DNA from: SIG714 sp964638675
GTDB taxonomy: Bacteria > Bacillota > Clostridia > Oscillospirales > CAG-272
Direction of reading: 5' to 3'
DNA length: 64,000 nucleotides
NCBI GenBank assembly: GCA_964638675.1
Contig: CAZXAU010000008.1
Coordinates: forward strand, 1 to 64,000
Shown here: positions 24,621 to 33,088 of the stretch, piece by piece
How positions within the stretch are numbered: position 1 is the first letter of the stretch
Layout: each line of letters starts with the position of its first letter
Program-made: the position numbers and the translations under genes
Notes under the pieces: generated by a model
Told to the model about the DNA's origin: nothing
The model's database searches: none
The model's input: only the letters and a program-made list of their open reading frames with translations

Positions 24621-27503
24621 ATGAGTATATTTACAAAAATATTCGGAACGCACAGCGAGCGTGCACTCAGAAAGATCAGACCTATCGTAGATAAAATAGA
24701 ATCGCTCGGAGAAAAATATAAAGCAATGAGCGATGAAGAACTTCGTGCTATGACGCCCGCACTGAAAGAACGTCTGCAAAACGGCGAAACACTTGACGAC
24801 ATTTTGCCGGATGCATTTGCGATTGTCCGTGAAGCCGACGACAGAATTCTCGGTAAAAGACCGTTCAGAGTTCAGCTTATCGGCGGAATAGTGCTCCATA
24901 TGGGTAGAATTGCCGAAATGAAAACAGGAGAGGGTAAAACTCTCGTTGCTACACTTCCGGCATATCTCAACGCACTGACCGGCGAAGGCGTGCATATAGT
25001 CACTGTAAATGAATATCTTGCAAGAACCGGATTTGACGAAATGAGCAGGGTTTACGGCTTTTTGGGGCTTACGACCGGACTTATACTGAACGGTCAGACG
25101 GGCGAAGAAAAAAAGAAGCAGTATGCCTGCGATATCACATACGGCACGGACAACGAATTCGGATTTGATTATCTTCGTGACAATATGGTACAGGAAAAGG
25201 ATTACCTTACACAGCGTGGCTTTGTTTACGCAATCGTTGACGAGGTTGACTCTATACTTATCGATGAAGCAAGAACACCTTTGATAATTTCGGGACAGGG
25301 CGAAAAGACTACCGATCTGTATGACAGAGCGAATGACCTTGTACGTAAATTCGAGTATCTGAAGGTAAAGAAGGTGAATGACAATCAACAGATTGACGAT
25401 GTCACCGAAGACAGCACATCACAGCCGATCGACAGAATTACTGCCGCTGTAAACAATATCATGGGGAATAAAGAAGAGGAGAAGAACCCTGAGGATCTGA
25501 AATACGATTATATAGTTGACGAAAAAGCACGCACTGCGACCCTGACGGCAAGGGGAATCATGAAGGCCGAAAAATATTTCGGACTTGAAAATTATTCCGA
25601 CCCTGAAAATTCCGAAATTGCACATCATATTTCTAAGGCGATATATGCATGGGGAGTGATGAGAAGAGATGTAGATTATGTCGTCAAAGACAATCAGGTG
25701 CTTATAGTTGACAGCTTCACCGGAAGAATCATGCCTGGAAGAAAATTTTCGGACGGACTGCATCAGGCGATCGATGCTAAGGAAAATGTTGAGATCGAGA
25801 AGGAATCGCTTACTGTTGCAACGATTACTCTGCAGAACTATTTCAGAATGTACAGAAAGCTTTCGGGAATGACCGGAACTGCTCTTACCGAGTCGGAGGA
25901 ATTTGAAGAGATATACAATCTTGATGTTGTGGAGATTCCGACAAACGAACCGATGATAAGAATAGATCACAACGATGTTATTTATAAAACAGACAATGCC
26001 AAATACAAAGCTATAATACAACAGATCGAAGAATGCCGTGCAAAAGAGCAGCCTGTTCTGGTAGGAACTGTTTCTGTTGAAAAATCAGAATATCTTTCAG
26101 CACTTCTCAAGAAAAAGGGTATACCGCACACTGTACTGAATGCAAAATATCATGAGAAGGAAGCGGAGATCGTTGCAATGGCAGGAAAAGCCGGAACTGT
26201 CACGATCGCTACCAATATGGCAGGACGAGGAACCGATATTATGCTCGGAGGCAACCCCGAATTTCTCGCAAAGCGCCAGATGAAGCATGACGGATATGAG
26301 GATGAAATTATAGGTCTTGCGGTCGGAACATCTCTTTCGGTATCAGATGAGGTGCTCGAGGCAAGAAAGGTTTATAAGGAACTCTTTTCAAAATATAAGG
26401 AAGCCATAAGACCAGAAGCTGACAAGGTACGTGCAGCAGGCGGACTTTTCATAATCGGTACGGAGCGGCATGAATCAAGACGTATAGATAACCAGCTCCG
26501 AGGAAGATCGGGACGTCAGGGAGATCCCGGTGAATCGAGATTCTTTATATCACTGCAGGATGACATTATGCGTCTTTTCGGTGAAGACAGGATATATTCG
26601 ATTTCCGACCGTCTCGGAATGCCCGAAGATCAGGCAATTGATCTGAAGATAATGTCGAATACGATAGAGCGTGCACAGAAAAAGTGCGAGTCGGCAAACT
26701 TTGCACGCCGCCGCACCGTGCTTGAATATGACGACGTAATGAATCAGCAGAGAAATCTCATATATTCGGAACGCCGCAAGGTGCTTGAAGGCTTGGATGT
26801 ATCGAATGAGATCAGGAATATGATCACCGAAATAATCGACGGTCTTGTTGCTCGTTTTCTTGTGGGAGAGAAGAATGATTGGAATATCGAGGGATTGTGC
26901 GAGGATTCTATAATCAAGATTGTCACAGGAGCTGATGGTTATTCTGCAATCAAGGATATGATAAGCACGAAAAATGCAAACGAATCGGATATTTCTGAAT
27001 TCCTTAAGCAGAAAGCTTTTGAACACTATGAAAAACAACGCAATTTGTTTGATGATTTCTGCACAAAGATGAATCTGGACGATTGTTCATTTGACGATAT
27101 TCAGAGAAATGCACTTATAACATCGGTGGATAAAATGTGGGTAGAACACATAGATGCCATGGATGACCTCAGGGGAAGCATAGGACTCAATGCATATGCA
27201 CAAAGAAAGCCGATCGTTGAATACAAGATAGTCGGCGGAGAGATGTTCGATGAAATGATAGCATCGATAAGAGAAGAAACCGTAAGAACGATACTCTCGG
27301 CAAACACAAAGGTGAGAATCGTGAGACGGTCTGCCGCTAAGATAACCGGAACAAGCGGCGGCGCTGCTCAGGCCAGTACAGAAAAATCAAAACCGGTTGT
27401 CCGCAAGAAATCGGAGAGAATATCCCCGAACGATCCTTGCCCATGCGGAAGCGGTAAAAAATACAAGAAGTGCTGCGGACTTTCGGTCGGCGGCGATAAA
27501 TGA
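24621..27503 (+). CDS. secA: Protein translocase ATPase SecA
   Basis: 960 residues, within the usual range. GEGKTLVATLPAYL is Walker A, VDEVDSILIDEARTPLIISG is the DEAD-type Walker B region, followed by the preprotein cross-linking domain, the second motor domain (TNMAGRGTDIMLGG, GTERHESRRIDNQLRGRSGRQGD, shown in two pieces: GTERHESRRIDNQL and RGRSGRQGD), the helical scaffold, and a C-terminal zinc-binding SEC-C tail CPCGSGKKYKKCCG that binds SecB-like partners or lipid. It drives export through SecYEG. The downstream membrane-protein pair may be co-transcribed. Confidence 0.97.
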   Translation: MSIFTKIFGTHSERALRKIRPIVDKIESLGEKYKAMSDEELRAMTPALKERLQNGETLDDILPDAFAIVREADDRILGKRPFRVQLIGGIVLHMGRIAEMKTGEGKTLVATLPAYLNALTGEGVHIVTVNEYLARTGFDEMSRVYGFLGLTTGLILNGQTGEEKKKQYACDITYGTDNEFGFDYLRDNMVQEKDYLTQRGFVYAIVDEVDSILIDEARTPLIISGQGEKTTDLYDRANDLVRKFEYLKVKKVNDNQQIDDVTEDSTSQPIDRITAAVNNIMGNKEEEKNPEDLKYDYIVDEKARTATLTARGIMKAEKYFGLENYSDPENSEIAHHISKAIYAWGVMRRDVDYVVKDNQVLIVDSFTGRIMPGRKFSDGLHQAIDAKENVEIEKESLTVATITLQNYFRMYRKLSGMTGTALTESEEFEEIYNLDVVEIPTNEPMIRIDHNDVIYKTDNAKYKAIIQQIEECRAKEQPVLVGTVSVEKSEYLSALLKKKGIPHTVLNAKYHEKEAEIVAMAGKAGTVTIATNMAGRGTDIMLGGNPEFLAKRQMKHDGYEDEIIGLAVGTSLSVSDEVLEARKVYKELFSKYKEAIRPEADKVRAAGGLFIIGTERHESRRIDNQLRGRSGRQGDPGESRFFISLQDDIMRLFGEDRIYSISDRLGMPEDQAIDLKIMSNTIERAQKKCESANFARRRTVLEYDDVMNQQRNLIYSERRKVLEGLDVSNEIRNMITEIIDGLVARFLVGEKNDWNIEGLCEDSIIKIVTGADGYSAIKDMISTKNANESDISEFLKQKAFEHYEKQRNLFDDFCTKMNLDDCSFDDIQRNALITSVDKMWVEHIDAMDDLRGSIGLNAYAQRKPIVEYKIVGGEMFDEMIASIREETVRTILSANTKVRIVRRSAAKITGTSGGAAQASTEKSKPVVRKKSERISPNDPCPCGSGKKYKKCCGLSVGGDK

Positions 27504-27569
27504 GACAATGCCCGAAGTCTGTTATACAGATGCCGTATAGTTGCGGATTGGGTATGATAGGAGGATAAA

Positions 27570-28244
27570 ATGGGGTTCGGAATCCTTTTTATAGGCTACT
27601 TTTTGACTATGAATATCAGAATCAAGGGAATGGATATTCCGCCTGATTTTATCGGGTATATCCTCATGATATTTGCCTGCAATAAGCTCTCGGAATACAG
27701 TAGATTTTTCAGAAGAAGCTCGAATCTGCTCGCAGTTATGGCGGCTCTTTCGGCAGTGCTTACGGGTATGCAGCTGTACGGATATTTCTTTGCGGAAGTG
27801 ACATCGACAGTTATCGATGTACTGACTATTGCTCAGCTCATTTTATCTATCGCTATGCATTACTGCCTGCTGTCGGCACTCATCGAAATATCGAGTGACG
27901 TCGGAAGATCTATGATAGCGAAAAAATGCAGAAGAAATATATATATAACTCTTTTTCTGCTTCTTGTGCAGATAGTGTCGGCTCTTCCTGTATTTCAGTT
28001 TGAAGGTCAGACATATTATATAGTTTCGCTGATAATCGCCAATGCGGCAATTCTTCTTAACAGCATTCAGATATTCTCATGCTATATGTGGATATGTTAT
28101 GAGGGCGATGAGGATATGGATCCCGAAAATACGATCGATCCGATCGCAAAGATGATGAACAAAACAAGAAAAGAAGAGGAAGAGTACAACGAGGAAAAGA
28201 AAAGAAGAAAGGCAGAAAAGAAAAAGAACGGGCGGAAAAAATGA
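27570..28244 (+). CDS. PDFIG-motif membrane protein, first of a pair
   Basis: 224 residues with about five transmembrane helices and a highly charged C-terminal tail (EEEEYNEEKKRRKAEKKK). Near residue 25 it reads KGMDIPPDFIGYILMIFA. The same D-x(2)-PDFIG/A-x-IL element occurs twice in the following protein, so the two belong to one family. I do not recognise it and no function can be given. GGAGG precedes the ATG; the stop overlaps the start of the next gene (ATGA). Confidence 0.75.
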   Translation: MGFGILFIGYFLTMNIRIKGMDIPPDFIGYILMIFACNKLSEYSRFFRRSSNLLAVMAALSAVLTGMQLYGYFFAEVTSTVIDVLTIAQLILSIAMHYCLLSALIEISSDVGRSMIAKKCRRNIYITLFLLLVQIVSALPVFQFEGQTYYIVSLIIANAAILLNSIQIFSCYMWICYEGDEDMDPENTIDPIAKMMNKTRKEEEEYNEEKKRRKAEKKKNGRKK

Positions 28245-29596
28245 ATATTAAGTATATACTGATTGGTTTACTATTCTTTATAAATCCGAATATTGAAATA
28301 ATCGATATTTTTCCCGATTTTATAGGTGCGATATTTATTCTTAAGGGCATTTCACATCTTGCACCGATAGAAGAAAAATGCAGCTTTGCAAGAAAGGCAA
28401 TGCTTATATTCACATATGTAAATGCGGCAAAAACATTGATGTTGCTTACCTTTACGGTTATTTCAAAAAGCGAAATGACATGGATGCTTGTATTCACATC
28501 CTGCTTCGGAATGGCAGAGCTTGCCTTGCTCATCTACTTTTTTGTGAATTTGGACAAATCGCTGAACTATACCTCAATGGTCTACGATGCTCCGACGGTT
28601 TATAATATGTCCGGATCGTTCACCGGTCTGTCTGTCGCCTTCGTTTCGGTAAAGGTAGTGATGTCGGTATTGCCCGAGATAGTCAGCCTGTTCGATATCG
28701 ATTACGGATATGTCAACAATTTAGGTGTCAACTGGGAATTCGTAAACGGAATGCTTGTTTTCCTGAATGTCATTGTAGTTACGTCTGTGGGAATCGTTTG
28801 GTATATAAACAGCAGAAGATATCTTAAAAGCGTTGCAAAAGAACAGAAATACCTTGAATCGATCGAGGAGCGATACCAAGATCAGGTCGGCTCGAAGATC
28901 TCACTTCTGACATACAGGGCGTTCAAAACGCTGTCGCTGCTCCTTGTCTGCGGCTTTGTTTTCATGATATGCATACGCCTTGACGGAATAGATTATCTTC
29001 CAGATTTTATTGCGGCAATTCTGTTTATTGCGGCGGCGTTCAGAATAAGGAAGCTTTATAAAAAGTATTCCGACAGGATACTGATTGCGTCAGCTGTCTT
29101 TTTCGTTGTTGCTCTTGCCGAGTGGGTGTTGTGGATGATCTTCAGTAATGGCTTTTATTCAAATGAAAATGCTACAATATCATTTGTTACAAAGCTTGAA
29201 ATTTACCGTGGAATAGATCCCGATATTGACAATAATTTTTTGATGCTTTGTCTGCTCGATCTGCTGAAGACCGTTTCGGCAATCGTATGTCTCCTTTCGT
29301 TTGTTCCGCTCATAAGGGATATAATAAAAGAGCATACGGGGGCAATTCCCGAGCTGAGGTCTGAAATCACAGCGAAAAAGACTGCAAAAATACAAAAGTC
29401 AATGAATATTATGACAAACTTCTTTATCGCTTTTTCTGTCTTGATAATACCGATGGATGTCATTTCGACAGCTTTGTGTATAGACCTGCCCACGCTGACA
29501 TTTGTGTGTACGGCTCTCGGAATCGTTTGGGCGTTTTATGCATGGATATATTTCGGTAAGCTTACCGAATCGATAGAGAATAAATATATCTACTGA
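28241..29596 (+). CDS. PDFIG-motif membrane protein, second of a pair
   Basis: 451 residues with about ten transmembrane helices. Near residue 20 it has IEIIDIFPDFIGAIFILKGI and near residue 250 LDGIDYLPDFIAAILFIAAA (close variants of the element in the preceding gene), which suggests an internal duplication of a roughly 220-residue module. A charged cytoplasmic loop (KEQKYLESIEERYQDQVGSK) separates the halves. The function is unknown. It is coupled to the previous gene and lies 19 bases before trmL. Confidence 0.75.
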   Translation: MNIKYILIGLLFFINPNIEIIDIFPDFIGAIFILKGISHLAPIEEKCSFARKAMLIFTYVNAAKTLMLLTFTVISKSEMTWMLVFTSCFGMAELALLIYFFVNLDKSLNYTSMVYDAPTVYNMSGSFTGLSVAFVSVKVVMSVLPEIVSLFDIDYGYVNNLGVNWEFVNGMLVFLNVIVVTSVGIVWYINSRRYLKSVAKEQKYLESIEERYQDQVGSKISLLTYRAFKTLSLLLVCGFVFMICIRLDGIDYLPDFIAAILFIAAAFRIRKLYKKYSDRILIASAVFFVVALAEWVLWMIFSNGFYSNENATISFVTKLEIYRGIDPDIDNNFLMLCLLDLLKTVSAIVCLLSFVPLIRDIIKEHTGAIPELRSEITAKKTAKIQKSMNIMTNFFIAFSVLIIPMDVISTALCIDLPTLTFVCTALGIVWAFYAWIYFGKLTESIENKYIY

Positions 29597-29615
29597 TCTA
29601 AAGGGTGAATGATAA

Positions 29616-30110
29616 ATGAATCTGAATATAGCACTTATAGAGCCTGAAATACCGCAAAACACGGGAAATATAGCAAGAACTTGTGCGGCAACCGGGGCTT
29701 CACTGCATCTCGTCAAGCCGCTCGGCTTTGAAATTGACGACCGCAAGCTCAAGCGTGCAGGACTTGATTATTGGAGCGAACTTGATATAATATACTATGA
29801 AAATCTTGCCGAATTTTTGGAAGTGAACAAAATGAGCAAAATGTTCTTTTTCACAACCAAAGCACCGAGAGGGTATACCGACGTTTCTTATCCGGATGGC
29901 TCATTTATAGTTTTTGGAAAGGAAACAGCAGGTCTTCCCGAGTGGCTGTTGAAAGAACATCCCGAGGAGTGCGTGCGGATTCCGATGAGGGAGAATCTGC
30001 GCTCACTCAATCTGTCAAATTCGGTGGCGATCGCAACATATGAGTTTTTCCGTCAGCATGATTTTGAAGGGCTTACCGATGTCGGCAAGCCGAGAGAATT
30101 TGATTGGTGA
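29616..30110 (+). CDS. trmL: tRNA (cytidine/uridine-34-2'-O)-methyltransferase TrmL
   Basis: 164 residues of the SPOUT fold: IALIEPEIPQNTGNIARTCAATG, shown here as IALIEPEIPQNTGN and IARTCAATG; then LVKPLGFEIDDRKLKRAGLDYW; the knot region FGKETAGLPEWLL; and RSLNLSNSVAIATYEFFRQ. It methylates the wobble ribose of tRNA-Leu species using S-adenosylmethionine. Length is that of the family. Confidence 0.94.
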   Translation: MNLNIALIEPEIPQNTGNIARTCAATGASLHLVKPLGFEIDDRKLKRAGLDYWSELDIIYYENLAEFLEVNKMSKMFFFTTKAPRGYTDVSYPDGSFIVFGKETAGLPEWLLKEHPEECVRIPMRENLRSLNLSNSVAIATYEFFRQHDFEGLTDVGKPREFDW

Positions 30111-30131
30111 GATCTTAAATATAAATAACTG

Positions 30132-30861
30132 AAATGTCATTACAGGCGACACACACGGTGAATTTGAAAGGTTGGGAAGCAGACATTTCAGTGCCGGGAG
30201 CGATGATTATCTGATAATATGCGAGATTTCGGCTGAATATGGAGCAACTCATCAAATGATAGATATTGGCTGAGGTGGCTTTCTGAAAAGCCGTTTACAA
30301 CTCTGTTTGTAGACGGAAATCACGAAAACTTTGATATACTTTCGACCTACCCGGTTACGCTCCGGAATGGCGGCAAGGTACATAAGATAAACCACAAGGT
30401 TATTCGTCTCATGCGTGGGCAGGTATTTGATATAGACGGCACACGTTTTAGCGGCATCACACGATATTTCAAACGGAGTACTTGACCCTGATGACAGCGA
30501 GTTTGAGGCGAAAAAGCGCAGACTCACTAAAATGAGAAAGTTTTACAGAATTGATCGAATTTCGTGGTGGAAGGAAGAAATGCCGTGCAGTGAGGAAATG
30601 GAATAAGGTCTTGCAAACCTTGAAAGGTTCGGAAACAGTGTTTATGTGATATTATCGCACTCATGCCCGAGCCACCTTCTCGATGTTTTCAATCAGGGAG
30701 AGTTTGAAAGTGATATTCTGACAGATTATCTTGAGAAGATATCAAGCACATGTGATTTTAAATGTTGGTTTTACGGACATTATCATATAGACATGGAGCT
30801 TTCGCCGAAATATATTATGATGTATAATGAAATTATCAGTTTAGCCGATCATCTGAAATAA
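30132..30861 (+). pseudogene. Decayed metallophosphoesterase
   Basis: Fragments in shifting frames rebuild one calcineurin-like phosphoesterase: VITGDTHGEFERLGS, DDYLIIC, FVDGNHENFD with the metal-binding GNHE, RGQVFDIDGTRF, FYRIDRISWWKEEMPCSEEME, ILSHSCPSHLLD and WFYGHYHIDMELS (GHxH). Several in-frame stops (TGA near 30270, TGA near 30482, TAA near 30604) and frameshifts break it. Only the last 71 codons (30646 on) are intact, without a ribosome site. The family would hydrolyse phosphoesters; this copy cannot be functional as read. Confidence 0.82.
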
Positions 30862-30884
30862 CTCTCAGGCATAAGATGGGTTTA

Positions 30885-30926
30885 TAAAAAATGCACTTTC
30901 CGACAGTGTGTACGGAGAGTGCTTTT
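30885..30926. terminator. Terminator between the pseudogene and the HAD gene
   Basis: GCACTTTCCG (30893-30902) pairs with CGGAGAGTGC (30913-30922) with A tract upstream and TTTTT downstream; it serves both converging directions. Confidence 0.8.
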
Positions 30927-30930
30927 TGAA

Positions 30931-31677
30931 TTACTTGTTAAGTAAACGGTATATCATATCGGCAACCGAATTTGTTATTCCGAGCTTTGCGTGTGATTTT
31001 ACGCCGTCAGGGGCGTTGGATACTGCAAAGCTGTTGTATGCATCAAGCATGGCTATATCGTTGTAATTGTCACCGACAGTATAGATGTCCTCAGGTGCAA
31101 TCCCGAGATATTCGGCGAGATATCCGACACAGTAAGCCTTGGTTCTTTCGCCGGGAACAATGTCAAGGCATTCTCCGTTGGGAAGGGCGGTGAGCGAATT
31201 GCCGAATTCCTCTTTTATCGCCGATGCCGCCGAAAAACAATCTTCCACGCTCTCGAATATTGCACTGACCTGAGTGAATCGGTTGAATTCATCAATACTG
31301 CCGTACAGATCGCAGACAATACATCCATCTTTTTTGCGATATACTATTGTAGCCTTTTCGGGGAGATTAACGACAATATAATATGTTTTTTTCACGAGCA
31401 GAAGATCGTACAGTTTTTTGAGTATATCTCCATTTGCCGGAAATGCGTACTCAAGCTTATCGGTGCGATAACAGCTGTTTCCGCTGTCGCCGAGCGTGAG
31501 ATCTGCCGGAATGGCGTTGTTTATCACGATATCACGTATCTGCGGAGCGTTTCTTCCCGAAATGATTGCAAATATATTTCCTGCCTTTTTCCATTCTTTA
31601 ATTGCCTCGATGTCTTTTTTCAGACCTTCGGCATCATATTTTATCGTGCCGTCATAATCGCTTGCGATAAGTTTCAT
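30931..31677 (-). CDS. HAD-superfamily hydrolase, Cof/subclass IIB
   Basis: 248 residues. Motif I is ASDYDGTI at the N-terminus, motif II IISGR, and motif IV VGDNYNDIAMLDAY; a type IIB cap lies between. These proteins dephosphorylate sugar or cofactor phosphates in the cytosol; the substrate cannot be read from sequence. Catalytic Asp residues are intact. It lies just downstream of azlD on the same strand, 22 bases apart, and may share its transcript. Confidence 0.9.
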   Translation of the reverse strand: MKLIASDYDGTIKYDAEGLKKDIEAIKEWKKAGNIFAIISGRNAPQIRDIVINNAIPADLTLGDSGNSCYRTDKLEYAFPANGDILKKLYDLLLVKKTYYIVVNLPEKATIVYRKKDGCIVCDLYGSIDEFNRFTQVSAIFESVEDCFSAASAIKEEFGNSLTALPNGECLDIVPGERTKAYCVGYLAEYLGIAPEDIYTVGDNYNDIAMLDAYNSFAVSNAPDGVKSHAKLGITNSVADMIYRLLNK

Positions 31678-31699
31678 ATATAAATTTCAGCCTTTCTTA

Positions 31700-32026
31700 T
31701 TAAAATACAAAATGTATAAGCAGCATATAACAGATCGTTCCTCCTGCAATCGAAAGAAGGGTCTGCCTTTTGTAAAGGTGGAGTGCAACTGTCAGGGCAA
31801 TAGAGATAAGCTCGGGCAGTCCGTGGGAGCCGCCTATTATGTCAACCGATTTCAGACAATATATCAAAAGCATTCCGAACACTGCACCCGGGAGATACTT
31901 ACCGAGAAATTCAATATATTTCGGTGTTGGTTTATCTGATGAAAAGAGGATAAATGGAAGAAATCTTGTAATCAGTGTGCTGAGAACAAGCAGGGAAATT
32001 GTTATGATCTGCTGTGTGAATGTCAT
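31700..32026 (-). CDS. azlD: Branched-chain amino-acid exporter subunit AzlD
   Basis: 108 residues from the ATG at 32026, which overlaps the azlC stop (ATGA). Four hydrophobic segments; TRFLPFILF near the N-terminus and the LPGAVFGMLLIYCL helix are typical of AzlD. A longer open frame upstream lies inside azlC and is not the gene. It forms an exporter with AzlC. Confidence 0.92.
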   Translation of the reverse strand: MTFTQQIITISLLVLSTLITRFLPFILFSSDKPTPKYIEFLGKYLPGAVFGMLLIYCLKSVDIIGGSHGLPELISIALTVALHLYKRQTLLSIAGGTICYMLLIHFVF

Positions 32027-32718
32027 TTTGCCTCGCCCTCCTTTGTCAGTGTTTTTCTTGACAACATGAGTGCAATTGCGATGCATGCCATTGTCGGGAC
32101 AAGAAAATTGTCTGCCCCGAATATAATAAGGCAGATGACAGATGCGAGTATTCCGATGAGCGAAGGAATGTGGTTCTTTTCCTTGAGCCACTGTTCCACG
32201 AAGATGACGGTGAACATCGCTGTCATTACAAAATCGATTCCTTGAATATCTATTGTAATCAAAGAGCCGAGAATTCCGCCGACCGTGGAGCTCACTACCC
32301 AATATATCTGATTGAGAAGGGTGACGAAAAACATGAACAGATCGTTGTCTACTCCTTCGGACCTTTTGGCGGAATAGTTTATTGAGAATGTCTCGTCGCA
32401 CATTCCGAAAATGAGATAAGGCTTGAATTTGCCGGTGTTTTCAAATTTTTTTAGCATTGTAATTCCGTAAAAAATATGTCGAGCCTGAATTGCAAGTGCC
32501 ATGATAAAGGTCTGCAGGGGGGCATACGGTGCAAGAAGCATTGAGACCGATACAAATTCGAGCGAACCGCCGTAAACGACAATTCCCATGATCATTGGAT
32601 ACCAAAAGCTAAAGCCCGAAACATTCATGTATATTCCGAAAGCAAGTCCCAAAAAGGCAAATCCGGTAAGTGTCGGTATTGTTGCAGGAAATGCGGCTTT
32701 TAATGCTTTGATCTTCAT
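32023..32718 (-). CDS. azlC: Branched-chain amino-acid exporter subunit AzlC
   Basis: 231 residues from the ATG at 32718, chosen because GGAG lies six bases upstream; an in-frame GTG at 32751 falls inside a leader hairpin. Several transmembrane helices; ATIPTLTGFAFLGLAFGIYM and QARHIFYGI (the conserved AzlC signature with ARH) are visible. With AzlD it exports leucine, isoleucine, valine or their analogues. A highly structured leader (32732-32872) precedes the gene. Confidence 0.93.
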   Translation of the reverse strand: MKIKALKAAFPATIPTLTGFAFLGLAFGIYMNVSGFSFWYPMIMGIVVYGGSLEFVSVSMLLAPYAPLQTFIMALAIQARHIFYGITMLKKFENTGKFKPYLIFGMCDETFSINYSAKRSEGVDNDLFMFFVTLLNQIYWVVSSTVGGILGSLITIDIQGIDFVMTAMFTVIFVEQWLKEKNHIPSLIGILASVICLIIFGADNFLVPTMACIAIALMLSRKTLTKEGEAK

Positions 32719-32731
32719 TTTAATCTCCATT

Positions 32732-32872
32732 CCGCCGCACTGCGGCGGCACAAATAGTTATGAAATTCTTCTGGGTTTCCGAAGGAAACAAAAATGGGGC
32801 AGATCCCATTTTTAAGGAGAATTTGTGCGTGAAACAGCGGGCGTTCGCATCGAATGAACTTGTCTTTCACGC
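32732..32872 (-). promoter_or_regulatory. Structured leader RNA before azlCD
   Basis: Read on the minus strand, five helices nest: GCGTGAAA/TTTCACGC (32872-32865 with 32834-32827), a long closing stem GCACAAAT/ATTTGTGC (32828-32821 with 32755-32748), AAAAATGGG/CCCATTTTT, GTTTCC/GGAAAC, and CCGCCGC/GCGGCGG directly before the AATGGAG ribosome site. This looks like a regulated leader. I see neither T-box nor other standard riboswitch motifs. The wider gap 32719-33088 also holds AACGCC/GGCGTT (about 32938-32976) and CCCCGGA/TCCGGGG (about 33027-33055) hairpins but no gene. Confidence 0.6.
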
Positions 32873-33088
32873 TATTTCTTCCGAAAAAATGAATGATTTT
32901 TATTTTCTGTCTTTAAATCTGTAAATAACAATCAAAGAACGCCCGGGAAATGTTTTAAACCGTCCGACAGGCGTTTTTTGTTTTTTATTTCACTTTTTTA
33001 TTTCAGTAAGCTTTATCCGTTAGCTCACCCCGGAGCCGATTTTCCGATGTCCGGGGCCGAGCTGTTATATCAAATTATATTATTGATA

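Noticed and set aside
24492..25388. Minus-strand frame of 298 codons overlapping secA
   Set aside because: Antisense to conserved SecA coding sequence, no ribosome site, no recognisable domain.
32732..32985. T-box or other known amino-acid riboswitch before azlCD
   Set aside because: No T-box sequence or specifier arrangement could be found; only generic hairpins.
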